Shown: one piece after another, positions 43,832 through 52,146 of the stretch
Layout: every line of letters starts with the position of its first letter
How positions within the stretch are numbered: position 1 is the stretch's first letter
Source: Helicobacter sp. 11-8110
GTDB taxonomy: Bacteria; Campylobacterota; Campylobacteria; Campylobacterales; Helicobacteraceae
Assembly: GCF_003288905.1 (NCBI RefSeq)
Contig: NZ_NHYL01000001.1
Coordinates: 248,001-312,000, forward strand
DNA length: 64,000 nt
Direction: 5' to 3'
Program-made: the position numbers and the translations under genes
Notes under the pieces: model-generated
Database searches by the model: none
The model's input: the letters and a program-made list of their open reading frames with translations, nothing else
Told to the model about the DNA's origin: nothing

Positions 43832-44499
43832 TGGATGCAATTATCAAAGCAGAAGGAATTAACCTAGGCTATAAAGATGAAATGATTATTAAAAATGCTA
43901 GTTTTAATATTTTTCCCCAAGAATTTGTTTTTATAAGTGGTCCTAGCGGAAGTGGTAAAAGCACCTTGATTCGCTCCATTTATGGAGACTTACCTCTTAA
44001 AAGCGGCTCTCTAGAAGTATGTGGAATGGAAATGTTTAAAGCCGGAAAAAAAAATATAGAAACTCTACGCCGCCACCTTGGAATTATCTTTCAAGACTAT
44101 AAACTCATCAAAGACTTCAATGTTGAAAAAAATGTAATGTTGCCAATGATTATTGGAGGTTTCACCAAAGAATCATGCAAAGCCCAAACCGATCGATTAC
44201 TCGCCCACATCAAACTTTCACACAAAGGCAATAAATATCCACTAGAACTAAGCGGTGGAGAACAGCAAAGAGTGGCAATGGCAAGAGCACTTTCGCACAA
44301 TCCACTTCTAATTCTTGCAGATGAGCCAACTGGAAATCTTGATGATTATTCCAGTGAAGTTATTTGGAGTTTATTAAAGGGTGTAAATGAGCAGTTAGGA
44401 ATCACAATTGTGGTTGTAACACACCGAATCCCAGAAGCATTTGGCATTAGATACCGCCATTTACATATTGAAGAAGGAGTGATTTATGAACTCTCTTAA
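43831..44499 (+). CDS. ftsE: Cell-division ABC ATPase FtsE
   Basis: Cytoplasmic ATPase that, with FtsX, transmits a signal across the membrane to activate peptidoglycan hydrolysis at division. 222 residues. Walker A GPSGSGKST at 37-45, Q-loop in IFQDYKLIKDF, signature LSGGEQQRVAMARAL and Walker B LLILADEPTGNLD are all intact. It has a nine-A run around 44046-44054. The 3' end overlaps ftsX by 14 bases. Confidence 0.95.
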   Translation: MDAIIKAEGINLGYKDEMIIKNASFNIFPQEFVFISGPSGSGKSTLIRSIYGDLPLKSGSLEVCGMEMFKAGKKNIETLRRHLGIIFQDYKLIKDFNVEKNVMLPMIIGGFTKESCKAQTDRLLAHIKLSHKGNKYPLELSGGEQQRVAMARALSHNPLLILADEPTGNLDDYSSEVIWSLLKGVNEQLGITIVVVTHRIPEAFGIRYRHLHIEEGVIYELS

Positions 44500-45292
44500 A
44501 AATCATCTCTCGCTAATTATTCCATTAGTTGCCCTTCTTTTTGCTTTAGAGAGTATTTTGCTTGTTAATAGAACTCTTAGCGACTATGAAAGCAAACTAG
44601 GAAAAAACTACGCCATTGTTCTTGCTTCAAACAAGGAATTAAAACTACAGGATTTAAAAGAAAAAATCTCTGAAGCCAAAACTCTGGCTCCTATTGATTC
44701 AAAAGTTATTTTAGAACGCCTAAAAGACAATATCAGTCAAGCTAATCTTATTGTTTTAAAAAATACTCTGCCTTATTTCTATTCTTTGAATCTTGATTCT
44801 TATCCTAGCACTTCTCGCTTAGAGGTTATTGAAAAAACCTTAAAATCCATTGATGAAATCATACGCATAGAAACTTTTACAAAAAGCCATAGTCAAATTT
44901 ACCAACTCCTTTTAATCATCAATAGTAGCGTGATAATTTTTTCAGGCTTAATTGCACTTATTAGCCTACTTTTAATGTTTAAGCAAATTGAAATTTGGAA
45001 ATTCCAACATTTAGAGAGAATGGAAATTATGACTCTACTTGGCGCACCTTTGTGGATGCGTTCGCAAATCCTTTTTCGTCTTGCTTGTTTGGATACCATT
45101 ATCGCCACTGCTTTGGTTTGTGTTGGATTATTTTATCTCTCTCAAAACCCAACTTTACTTATTTTTATGCAAGAATTAGGACTAGATTCTGCAATCTTTT
45201 CGCCCTTTTATGATTCTGTTATTTTATTGCTTGTTGGCTTAAGTGTCTCATTAATCGCTGTTTGGATTGTAAGCTTACAGCAAAAGGACTAG
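44486..45292 (+). CDS. ftsX: Cell-division membrane protein FtsX
   Basis: Membrane partner of FtsE. 268 residues. One membrane segment at about 8-27, a periplasmic domain of about 115 residues, then three segments (around 148-168, 195-220 and 240-262), the normal FtsX topology. The cytoplasmic loop KFQHLERMEIMTLLGAPLWMR (after FKQIEIW) is the FtsX region that contacts FtsE. The gene overlaps ftsE and ends one base before the next ATG, which encodes its probable periplasmic target. Confidence 0.9.
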   Translation: MNSLKNHLSLIIPLVALLFALESILLVNRTLSDYESKLGKNYAIVLASNKELKLQDLKEKISEAKTLAPIDSKVILERLKDNISQANLIVLKNTLPYFYSLNLDSYPSTSRLEVIEKTLKSIDEIIRIETFTKSHSQIYQLLLIINSSVIIFSGLIALISLLLMFKQIEIWKFQHLERMEIMTLLGAPLWMRSQILFRLACLDTIIATALVCVGLFYLSQNPTLLIFMQELGLDSAIFSPFYDSVILLLVGLSVSLIAVWIVSLQQKD

Positions 45293-45293
45293 T

Positions 45294-46523
45294 ATGTTGC
45301 GATTGTTTTTTGTTTTTTTGTGTTTAATTCAACTCCAAGCTAACCAAGAAATCAATCAAAAAATCTCAAAGAACAAAACTGCCTTAGAAAATCAAAAGAA
45401 AAAAGAAGCACAAGTCAATCAAAAACTCCAAGAATTAGGCAAAGAAATCAATAAACAAAAAGAAGAACTTAGCACCATAGAAAATATCATCAAAGAAAGC
45501 GAAAAAAATATTTCTAAAAATAAACAAGAATATTCCAAGAAGGAAACCCTTATTAAAACGCTTTCATCTAATCAAGAATCACTCTACCAAAAACGCAAAG
45601 ACATTGAGCTTGCCATTATTGATTTGGTGGCCAAAGATATCTCCTTTGCAATTTTACTTAATGATTTTCAACCAGAATCAATTAGGGATTTAATCACAGA
45701 AGAGAGTTTTAAAGTTTTAAATAACACCACCAAAAAAGAACTTGCCAATCTAAGCCAACAACAAACCCAAATCATACAAGACCTAAAAACTTTGCAAAAA
45801 GAAATCGCACAACTACAAAGTTTCATTGATTCAGAAAACAAAAAAAGAGCTAATCTAAAAGATCTCCAAGCCAAACAAAAAAAGGCGCTTAATGCTTACC
45901 AGAAAGAAATTGACAAATACAATCAAGAGCTTCAGCAAATTACCAAAGAGCGTGATAGTTTGCAAGAGATTCTAGTGCAACTTAATATCCTAAAAAGTCA
46001 AGAAGAAGAAAAACGCAAAAAACGAGAAGAATTGGCAAAAACCGAAAATACCACAACCCCCAAAAGCACTCAAAGTGATTTTGATGTGCGACAAGTTGCT
46101 AGCTCCTACCACAACATTAGCACTACCAAATATAAAGGCGCTAAAACCATTGCGCCTCTGGATAATTTCAAGATTGATAAGCGTTTTGGTCCCTACTATG
46201 ATCCTGTATATAAAATGAAAGTTTTTAATGAATCTATTACTCTTATCAGCACCGGAGATGATAAAGTCAAAAGTGTTTTAGATGGGAAAGTTATCTTTGC
46301 TAAAGACACTCCAATTCTCAAAAAAGTTATTATTATTGAACATCAAAATAATATGCACACTATTTATGCCCAACTTGATAAAATCGCCCCCACCATCAAA
46401 CCAGGGAGCATTGTCAAAAAAGGTTACACCATAGGAAGAATTAATAATGCATTAAAATTTGAAGTAACCTTAAAAGACAAACATATCGATCCTTTAGAAT
46501 TAATTTCTGAAAAAAATTTATAA
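45294..46523 (+). CDS. EnvC-like coiled-coil protein with degenerate LytM (M23) domain
   Basis: 409 residues. A signal peptide (about 1-17) precedes a long coiled coil from about 20 to 250 (Lys/Glu/Gln heptads), then a linker and a C-terminal M23/LytM domain from about 285. Active LytM enzymes have HxxxD and HxH zinc ligands. Here the first becomes FNESITLIS and the last LKFEVTLK, so zinc would not be held. That is the EnvC/NlpD pattern: a non-enzymatic activator of amidases, recruited by FtsEX. It directly follows ftsX by one base, which supports this role. Confidence 0.85.
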   Translation: MLRLFFVFLCLIQLQANQEINQKISKNKTALENQKKKEAQVNQKLQELGKEINKQKEELSTIENIIKESEKNISKNKQEYSKKETLIKTLSSNQESLYQKRKDIELAIIDLVAKDISFAILLNDFQPESIRDLITEESFKVLNNTTKKELANLSQQQTQIIQDLKTLQKEIAQLQSFIDSENKKRANLKDLQAKQKKALNAYQKEIDKYNQELQQITKERDSLQEILVQLNILKSQEEEKRKKREELAKTENTTTPKSTQSDFDVRQVASSYHNISTTKYKGAKTIAPLDNFKIDKRFGPYYDPVYKMKVFNESITLISTGDDKVKSVLDGKVIFAKDTPILKKVIIIEHQNNMHTIYAQLDKIAPTIKPGSIVKKGYTIGRINNALKFEVTLKDKHIDPLELISEKNL

Positions 46524-46530
46524 TTTTTGC

Positions 46531-46557
46531 TACATTTTTTTGTAAAATATCCGATAT
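46531..46557 (+). promoter_or_regulatory. Sigma28 (FliA) promoter for flaG-fliD-fliS
   Basis: TACATTTT (46531-46538), eleven bases, then TCCGATAT (46550-46557) closely follows TAAAGTTT-N11-GCCGATAA. The CCGATAT element is the most constrained part of FliA promoters in this phylum. Transcription would start near 46565, giving a leader of about 30 bases before flaG. Late expression fits genes for filament cap and chaperone. Confidence 0.75.
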
Positions 46558-46593
46558 ACTTTTAAAATAATTTCATCTATCAACAAGGAGGTT

Positions 46594-46983
46594 ATGGTGA
46601 ATATTTCAGAAAATGGAATGAATATTGCTAGCATGCAAATAAATCCTTATCAACAAGGAAATAATGCAAGTCAAAGAAATAATGCAAATCAAACAAGTTC
46701 TTCAGAGATTCAACAACAAAGGTTGCAAGCTCAAGAAGAAAAAGACAATACTGAAGAGCAAAAACAAAAGCTTAATGAGCTAGCTCAACAGCTTAATAAA
46801 GAATTAAGCCCTTTAAACACCAGTATCGCTTTTAATTTTAGCGAAGATATTGAAGGGCTATACATTACCGTAAGCGAAAAAGACACTAATCGTTTAATTC
46901 GCAAGATTCCAAGCGATGAGGCAATGCAGCTTATGGCAAAGATGAAAGAAATTGTGGGAATGATTTTTGATAAACAAGCCTAA
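46594..46983 (+). CDS. flaG: Flagellar protein FlaG
   Basis: Small protein that limits filament length in several bacteria, usually encoded before fliD. 129 residues. The first 70 residues are Asn/Gln/Ser-rich and likely disordered. The FlaG domain is the last 60 (ELSPLNTSIAFNFSEDIEG, then LYITVSEKDTNRLIRKIPSDEAM). AAGGAGG (46585-46591) lies only two bases before ATG 46594 and five before GTG 46597, so GTG may be the real start; the difference is one residue. fliD follows after 12 bases. Confidence 0.9.
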   Translation: MVNISENGMNIASMQINPYQQGNNASQRNNANQTSSSEIQQQRLQAQEEKDNTEEQKQKLNELAQQLNKELSPLNTSIAFNFSEDIEGLYITVSEKDTNRLIRKIPSDEAMQLMAKMKEIVGMIFDKQA

Positions 46984-46995
46984 AAAGGAGAGAGT

Positions 46996-49074
46996 ATGGC
47001 ACTAGGAACACAATCTGTATTAGGAATCTCAAGCAACCTTACTTGGGATGTTATCGAACAAATGAAAGAACTTAATGTACGCCAACAAATCGACCCAATC
47101 ACTAAAAAAATTGAAAAAAATATGGAGCAGCAAACTGAGCTTACTTCATTGCTAACCATGATGACTTCACTCAATACGAGCTTTAAAAATCTTTCTGATT
47201 ATAGCACTTATCAAAGAAGACAAGCAAGTGTAGAAGGTAGTGGAGTTAAAGCAACTGCTGGAGATGGTTTAGCTATTCAAGACATTACAATCAATGTTTC
47301 CCAACTTGCACAAAATGATGTCAATCAAGTTGGATTGAAATTCGCCTCAAGAGATAGTGTTTTTAGCAATGAAAACACAACTTTGGATTTTTATCACAAT
47401 GGAACAAACTATAACATTGATATCAAAGCAGGTATGACTCTCTCAGATGTTGCACAAAGCATCACAGATGCAACCAATGGAGAAGTAATGGGAATCATTA
47501 TGAAAACAGGAGGAGACAACCCTTATCAATTAATGATTCAATCCAAAAATTCTGGTGCAGACAACAAAGTCTATTTTGGTAGCACCTTAGAAAGTGCCGC
47601 TACTCCAGGGGGTAAAATTACCGAAGGAAAACTTGAGATTGAAATTGGCGGTGAGAAAATCAGTGTTGATATGAGCAAAATCGGAAGCAATTATGGAAAT
47701 ACAGCTGAAGATAATGCAAAATTAATTGTTGATGCGATTAAAAATCAAATTGATACTGATCCTAATCTTGCCGTTCTAAAAAAGAAAGTCGATAGTGGCG
47801 AAATCACTATTGGCTTAAATAATAGCGGCAAAGGCATTATGCTTAATGATTCTTTAGGAGGAGCGATTAATGTTACCACAAATGGTATTAAAGTAGAAGC
47901 TGCTCAAGGCACGAGTGCTGTCGATACAGACTTAGGATTTTCAAAAAAAACTGTCGGTAGCGATACAGGTCTTGTGGATATGAAAATTACAGCAGGTGCT
48001 CTTACAGGGACTTTTACAATCAATGGAAGAGAGTTTGATTTAAGCAATTTAACAAAATCAGGTAATACCGCCGAACAGAACTTTACTTCCATTATGGATG
48101 CCATTAATAATGATGCAGATTTACAGAAGGCAGGAATCACCGCTAGTGGAGATCCAACCAAAGGAACTCTTACGCTCAATTCTAATAATGGGCAAACTAT
48201 CAATATTGCTGCTAAGGGAGCAAATGCATCTGAACGACAAAAAGTCTTAGATTCTATTGGTTTAACAGCGGGATCTTACACTTCTAGCAAAAGCTTTTTA
48301 GAGAAAATGGACATTACCAATATCCAAAAAGCACAAGATGCTAAACTCACTTACAATGGTATCCCAATTGAAAGAGATACAAATAGTATTGATGATATTG
48401 TTTCTGGATTGTCTTTAGAATTAACTTCGGTAACCGAAACAGGAAAAGATGTAATTGTGAGAATCGCTAGAGACGATGAGGGAATCGCTGAAGAAATGAA
48501 AGCATTTGTAGAAAGTTATAATGAAATGTATAACAAACTCCAAGAACTTACCAAATACGATGAAGAAACCGAAATTGCTGGAGTTTTCAATGGAAATAGT
48601 GAGATTAGAAGTATCACAAGGCAACTTAATTCTATTATCAACTCCACTGATGCAAATCGAAATAGTCTTGTTAAATATGGTGTTTATATGAATGAAGATG
48701 GGACACTCACTTTTAAAGAAGATACTTTTAATACCACCTTCAAAGAAGATCCAGATGCAGCTGTAGAGTTTTTTAGAAGCTCTACCAAAACGGTCAAAGG
48801 CGAAAGTGTTGAGATTGATGGGGTTTTCACGCAACTTAGAAATACAATGGATTCTTTAATCACAGGTAGTAATTCCACTCTAAAAATCCTAGAATCAACG
48901 CTTGTGAATGAGCAAAAAACACTCAATAGTGACAAAACTTCCACCCAAAAATCCATTGACAACAAGTATGATATTATGGCTGAGCGATGGTCAGCTTATG
49001 ATCAAATGATTGCACAAATGCAACAATCTTCAAAGACCATTACTCAGCTTATCAATCAAGCAATGAATTCTTAA
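46996..49074 (+). CDS. fliD: Flagellar filament cap protein FliD (HAP2)
   Basis: Pentameric cap at the filament tip that helps flagellin assemble. 692 residues, close to Helicobacter FliD (about 685) and longer than enteric FliD. The N-terminal region SNLTWDVIEQMKELNVRQQ-type (residues 12-30) and the C-terminal coiled coil (MAERWSAYDQMIAQMQQSS) are diagnostic. The middle holds repeated flagellin-like segments with GxFTINGREFDLS and GKGIMLND patterns and will face outward. AAAGGAGAGAG precedes the ATG. fliS follows 14 bases after the stop. Confidence 0.95.
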   Translation: MALGTQSVLGISSNLTWDVIEQMKELNVRQQIDPITKKIEKNMEQQTELTSLLTMMTSLNTSFKNLSDYSTYQRRQASVEGSGVKATAGDGLAIQDITINVSQLAQNDVNQVGLKFASRDSVFSNENTTLDFYHNGTNYNIDIKAGMTLSDVAQSITDATNGEVMGIIMKTGGDNPYQLMIQSKNSGADNKVYFGSTLESAATPGGKITEGKLEIEIGGEKISVDMSKIGSNYGNTAEDNAKLIVDAIKNQIDTDPNLAVLKKKVDSGEITIGLNNSGKGIMLNDSLGGAINVTTNGIKVEAAQGTSAVDTDLGFSKKTVGSDTGLVDMKITAGALTGTFTINGREFDLSNLTKSGNTAEQNFTSIMDAINNDADLQKAGITASGDPTKGTLTLNSNNGQTINIAAKGANASERQKVLDSIGLTAGSYTSSKSFLEKMDITNIQKAQDAKLTYNGIPIERDTNSIDDIVSGLSLELTSVTETGKDVIVRIARDDEGIAEEMKAFVESYNEMYNKLQELTKYDEETEIAGVFNGNSEIRSITRQLNSIINSTDANRNSLVKYGVYMNEDGTLTFKEDTFNTTFKEDPDAAVEFFRSSTKTVKGESVEIDGVFTQLRNTMDSLITGSNSTLKILESTLVNEQKTLNSDKTSTQKSIDNKYDIMAERWSAYDQMIAQMQQSSKTITQLINQAMNS

Positions 49075-49088
49075 AAAATAAAGGTTAG

Positions 49089-49472
49089 ATGATGAAAGGT
49101 AATTTAGCTTATAGTTCCTATCAACAAAATTCTGTCGCAGTCGAATCTCCTGCAAGATTAGTTGAAATGCTTTATGAGGGTATTTTGCGTTTTGCTTCAA
49201 TGGCAAAGAGATGCATTGATGCTAATGATATTGAAAAGAAAATTTATTATATCAATCGCACAACAGATATTTTTGTGGAGCTTCTTAATTCTTTAGATTA
49301 TGAAAAAGGCGGACAAGTTGCCCATTATCTAACAGGGCTTTACACTCATCAAATCAAACTTTTAACTCAAGCAAATATGGAAAATAGTAAAGAAAAAATT
49401 GATATTGTTATCAAAGTAGCTAAAGGCTTACTTGAAGCATGGAAAGAGGTGAATCAAAATGAATTGGCTTAA
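49089..49472 (+). CDS. fliS: Flagellin export chaperone FliS
   Basis: Cytoplasmic four-helix chaperone that holds the flagellin C-terminus before export. 127 residues, normal. YSSYQQNSVAVESPARLVEMLYEGILRF is the N-terminal FliS signature; the remainder is helical with INRTTDIFVELLNSLDYEKGG. ATG 49089 and ATG 49092 are both possible; AAGG at 49081-49084 suits the second slightly better. The 3' end overlaps the next small gene by 14 bases. Confidence 0.95.
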   Translation: MMKGNLAYSSYQQNSVAVESPARLVEMLYEGILRFASMAKRCIDANDIEKKIYYINRTTDIFVELLNSLDYEKGGQVAHYLTGLYTHQIKLLTQANMENSKEKIDIVIKVAKGLLEAWKEVNQNELA

Positions 49473-49710
49473 TGAACTCAAAATAGCATATCTCAACAAA
49501 AATGATGCAAAAATTACAGAGTTGATGGCAAATACTCCTATTTTAAAAACTCGCGATGAAATGTTTGAAGCCTTGGCTGTTTTAGAGCAAATTGGAGAAT
49601 ACGCACGCGCCCAAAAAGCTAAACTTGCTGAAGAAATGCGAAAGCTCAAGCAAACCAAAAAATTCTTGCCCAAACAAGAAAGAGTGCAAAAACTTAATTT
49701 ATCTTTTTAA
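49459..49710 (+). CDS. Small conserved-type protein downstream of fliS (FliT-like position)
   Basis: 83 residues, helical, rich in Lys/Glu/Ala/Leu, with no signal or membrane segment. I do not recognise a domain. Its overlap with fliS and place after flaG-fliD-fliS suggest a flagellar chaperone, as FliT (a FliD chaperone) occupies this place in enterics. H. pylori has a gene in the same place (HP0754 as I recall). The basic end KQTKKFLPKQERVQKLNLSF is conspicuous. Function by position only. Confidence 0.75.
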   Translation: MNWLNELKIAYLNKNDAKITELMANTPILKTRDEMFEALAVLEQIGEYARAQKAKLAEEMRKLKQTKKFLPKQERVQKLNLSF

Positions 49711-49752
49711 TTCTTTGTATTAAAATTTCTCTTTTAAAACTAAGGAATTACA

Positions 49753-50652
49753 ATGCAATGGAAACCAATTGGCATAGAAGACAAGGAAATTCTTGATAGC
49801 TTCTTTGCAAATAATAAGATTCTTGTTTCAGATTTAACTTTCACAAACCTTTACTTATGGCATTATTCAAGACATATTAGCTATATTATTTTTAATGATT
49901 GTCTTGTTATTAAGACCCAATACCCTAATGAAAATCCCTTTATTTTCTATCCCCTTCACAAAGAAAATAATCCAGAGGCTAAAAGGCAATGTATCTTAGA
50001 TATGATGTCATATTGCAAGGCAAATGGCTTGAACTTCTCTATCCATTCTCTAAGCGAAATAGATAAAAAAGAGCTAGAATTTCTCATGCCCAATACTTTT
50101 ACCTTTATCTATCGTGAGGACCGAAGCGATTATGTTTATTCAATTCCCGAACTCATTGAGCTCAAAGGCAAAAAATATCACAAGAAAAAAACGCATCTCA
50201 ATCGTTTTATAGAACGCTATCCTTTTAGCTACGAATCTCTAAACCAAACCAATGCCAAAGAGCTTATTCACACTTATCAAGAATGGTTTGGAAGGATTAG
50301 TGATAATGCAAGTAATGGCTTAAAAAATGAATACATTGGTATTATCGAATCACTTAAAGCACTAGAGTGTTTAAAGTTTGATGGTGGAATCTTACGCGTT
50401 GATGAAAAAATCATTGCTTTTAGTTTTGGAGAGCCACTTAATGACAATACCATTGTAATTCATATTGAAAAAGCAGATATAGAATATCAAGGAGCTTATC
50501 AAGCTATTAATCGTGAGTTTTTAGCAAACCAATGGAAAGACTATGCGCTTGTCAATCGCGAAGAGGATTTAGGGATTGAGGGCTTAAGAAAAGCCAAGCA
50601 ATCTTATCAGCCACTTTTCTTACAAAAAAAATTTGATGCTTCTTTAAGGTGA
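49753..50652 (+). CDS. DUF2156 protein (phosphatidylglycerol lysyltransferase C-terminal-like)
   Basis: 299 residues of a duplicated GNAT-like fold related to the aminoacyl-transfer domain of MprF and to FemX. Recognisable parts are NLYLWHYSRHISYIIFNDCLVIKTQ, the YRRKKNHLN-type motif present here as KKYHKKKTHLNRF, and AFSFGEPLNDNTIVIHIEKAD. No membrane domain, so it is a soluble member. Such proteins may transfer an amino acid from aminoacyl-tRNA to a lipid or small molecule; the acceptor is unknown. It is single, 42 bases after the fliS cluster, and converges with folE. Confidence 0.8.
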   Translation: MQWKPIGIEDKEILDSFFANNKILVSDLTFTNLYLWHYSRHISYIIFNDCLVIKTQYPNENPFIFYPLHKENNPEAKRQCILDMMSYCKANGLNFSIHSLSEIDKKELEFLMPNTFTFIYREDRSDYVYSIPELIELKGKKYHKKKTHLNRFIERYPFSYESLNQTNAKELIHTYQEWFGRISDNASNGLKNEYIGIIESLKALECLKFDGGILRVDEKIIAFSFGEPLNDNTIVIHIEKADIEYQGAYQAINREFLANQWKDYALVNREEDLGIEGLRKAKQSYQPLFLQKKFDASLR

Positions 50653-50670
50653 TTTTTCAACACTTTAAAG

Positions 50671-51213
50671 CTAATTGTGTATATGCCCCATAAACTCTTC
50701 CCTTGTGCGATGATCACTTTTGAAAAGCCCACGAACAGCACTTGTTATCATTATACTATTTTGCTTTTCTACCCCACGCATTACCATACACATATGTTGT
50801 GCTTCTGCAACCACCATCGCTCCCTTAGCTTGTAAGACTTCCATAATTGTATCAGCAATCTGCCCTGTCATTTTTTCTTGAATTTGTAATCGCCTTGAAA
50901 ACACCTCTACAAGTCTTGCAAGCTTGGAGATGCCAACTACTTTTGAATTAGGAATGTAACCAATAGAAATCTTTCCAAAAAAAGGCAAAAGATGATGCTC
51001 ACACACCGAATAAAACTCAATATTTTTTAAAACCACCATTTCATCACAAGCCCCATCGCTAAAACATTTACCCAAAATTTCCTTAGGATCGCTTTTGTAT
51101 CCACTATATAAATGTTCCCAACTCTTTATAACTCGCTTTGGCGTCTCTAGCAACCCCTCTCTTGCTTTATCCTCTCCAATATAATCAAAAAAAGATCTAA
51201 TGCAATCTTCCAT
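50671..51213 (-). CDS. folE: GTP cyclohydrolase I FolE
   Basis: Converts GTP to dihydroneopterin triphosphate, entry to folate synthesis. 180 residues, short bacterial type. Zinc ligands are C71 and H74 in [10 protein letters not shown] and C142 in [33 protein letters not shown] near the N-terminus and [19 protein letters not shown] are family hallmarks. Last gene of the truD-protease-folE run, nine bases after the protease. Confidence 0.97.
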   Translation of the reverse strand: MEDCIRSFFDYIGEDKAREGLLETPKRVIKSWEHLYSGYKSDPKEILGKCFSDGACDEMVVLKNIEFYSVCEHHLLPFFGKISIGYIPNSKVVGISKLARLVEVFSRRLQIQEKMTGQIADTIMEVLQAKGAMVVAEAQHMCMVMRGVEKQNSIMITSAVRGLFKSDHRTREEFMGHIHN

Positions 51214-51222
51214 TATTTTCCT

Positions 51223-52146
51223 TTATTTTCCAAGTAAAGCTTTGATTCGATTTTCAATACTTGGATGTGTGCTAAAAATCTCTTTAAATCCAACAATATA
51301 AAGTGCCGACCTTGTAGGATTTGTATCAACTTCACTAAAATCAGATTGCGCATAGCTACCACTAATCTTTTGCAATGCGCGAATCATAGGCATACTATCT
51401 CCCATAAGATAAGCAGCCCCAGAATCAGCCATATATTCACGACTTCGACTTAAAAACATTTGCAAAACAAGTGTCAGCAAAGGCAAAACAAATTGCAAGA
51501 TCATAAGAATGTTTCTTGCTGTATTTGCGCCTCTCTCTCTGGAATTTCCTAAAAACATATAAACTCCATAATTTACCACTAAAAGCATAATATTACTCAA
51601 AACTCCTACTACAAGAGTAAGGCGAATATCTTCGTGTCTAATGTGGCTTAATTCATGCGCCATAACCGCTTTTATTTCATCTCTCTTGAGATTCCTAACC
51701 AGAGTCGTCGTTAATGCAATCAAAGAATTATGCGCACTCCAACCACTTGCAAAAGCGTTCATAAAGGGAGCTTCCATTAAGTATAATTTAGGTCTAAAAT
51801 CCAAACACGCTTCCCTAACTAATTCATCTAAGATTCTGCTTAATTCCCTTTCTTGCGAAGTCTCCTCAAAACCTTTAACAATCTCTTTGTATTCATTTCC
51901 ACTTAATAAAATACCCTTAAAATGACCAATGGTATAATAAACAATCCCACACGCTACTAACAACAAACAAAGTGTAACAATCGGTAACTGCTGAAAAGTA
52001 AGCAAGGCATAAAATCCACCCAAAAGACTACTAGCATTTATCCGAACAATATCTACTAACAAACCAATAACAATAAAAATAGCCACATAAAGAATAATTA
52101 CACATTGTGTTTTAAAGCGATTCTCTTGGATAATTTTGTCAAACAT
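51223..52146 (-). CDS. Membrane zinc metalloprotease of the M48/HtpX family
   Basis: Degrades damaged or unassembled membrane proteins. 307 residues. Two membrane segments lie near 15-35 and 52-75; the catalytic HELSH is at 164-168, after a helix-rich segment with NAFASGWSAHNSLIALTT, the usual M48 lead-in (NAFA). A second membrane pair follows at about 180-215, and EYMADSGAAYL supplies the third zinc ligand (Glu). The ATG overlaps the truD stop by one base (TAATG). Confidence 0.93.
   Translation of the reverse strand: MFDKIIQENRFKTQCVIILYVAIFIVIGLLVDIVRINASSLLGGFYALLTFQQLPIVTLCLLLVACGIVYYTIGHFKGILLSGNEYKEIVKGFEETSQERELSRILDELVREACLDFRPKLYLMEAPFMNAFASGWSAHNSLIALTTTLVRNLKRDEIKAVMAHELSHIRHEDIRLTLVVGVLSNIMLLVVNYGVYMFLGNSRERGANTARNILMILQFVLPLLTLVLQMFLSRSREYMADSGAAYLMGDSMPMIRALQKISGSYAQSDFSEVDTNPTRSALYIVGFKEIFSTHPSIENRIKALLGK

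Noticed and set aside
44046-44054. Nine-A run in ftsE as a frameshift or slippage signal
   Set aside because: The frame is intact on both sides with all ABC motifs, and ftsE is unlikely to be switched off.
46515-46531. Possible sigma54 promoter (TTTTTGCTAC) before flaG
   Set aside because: No GG twelve bases before the GC; the sigma28 element just downstream fits far better.
48421-48965. Antisense open frames of 137 and 93 residues opposite fliD
   Set aside because: They are shadows of fliD codon usage; no start signal and no plausible protein.
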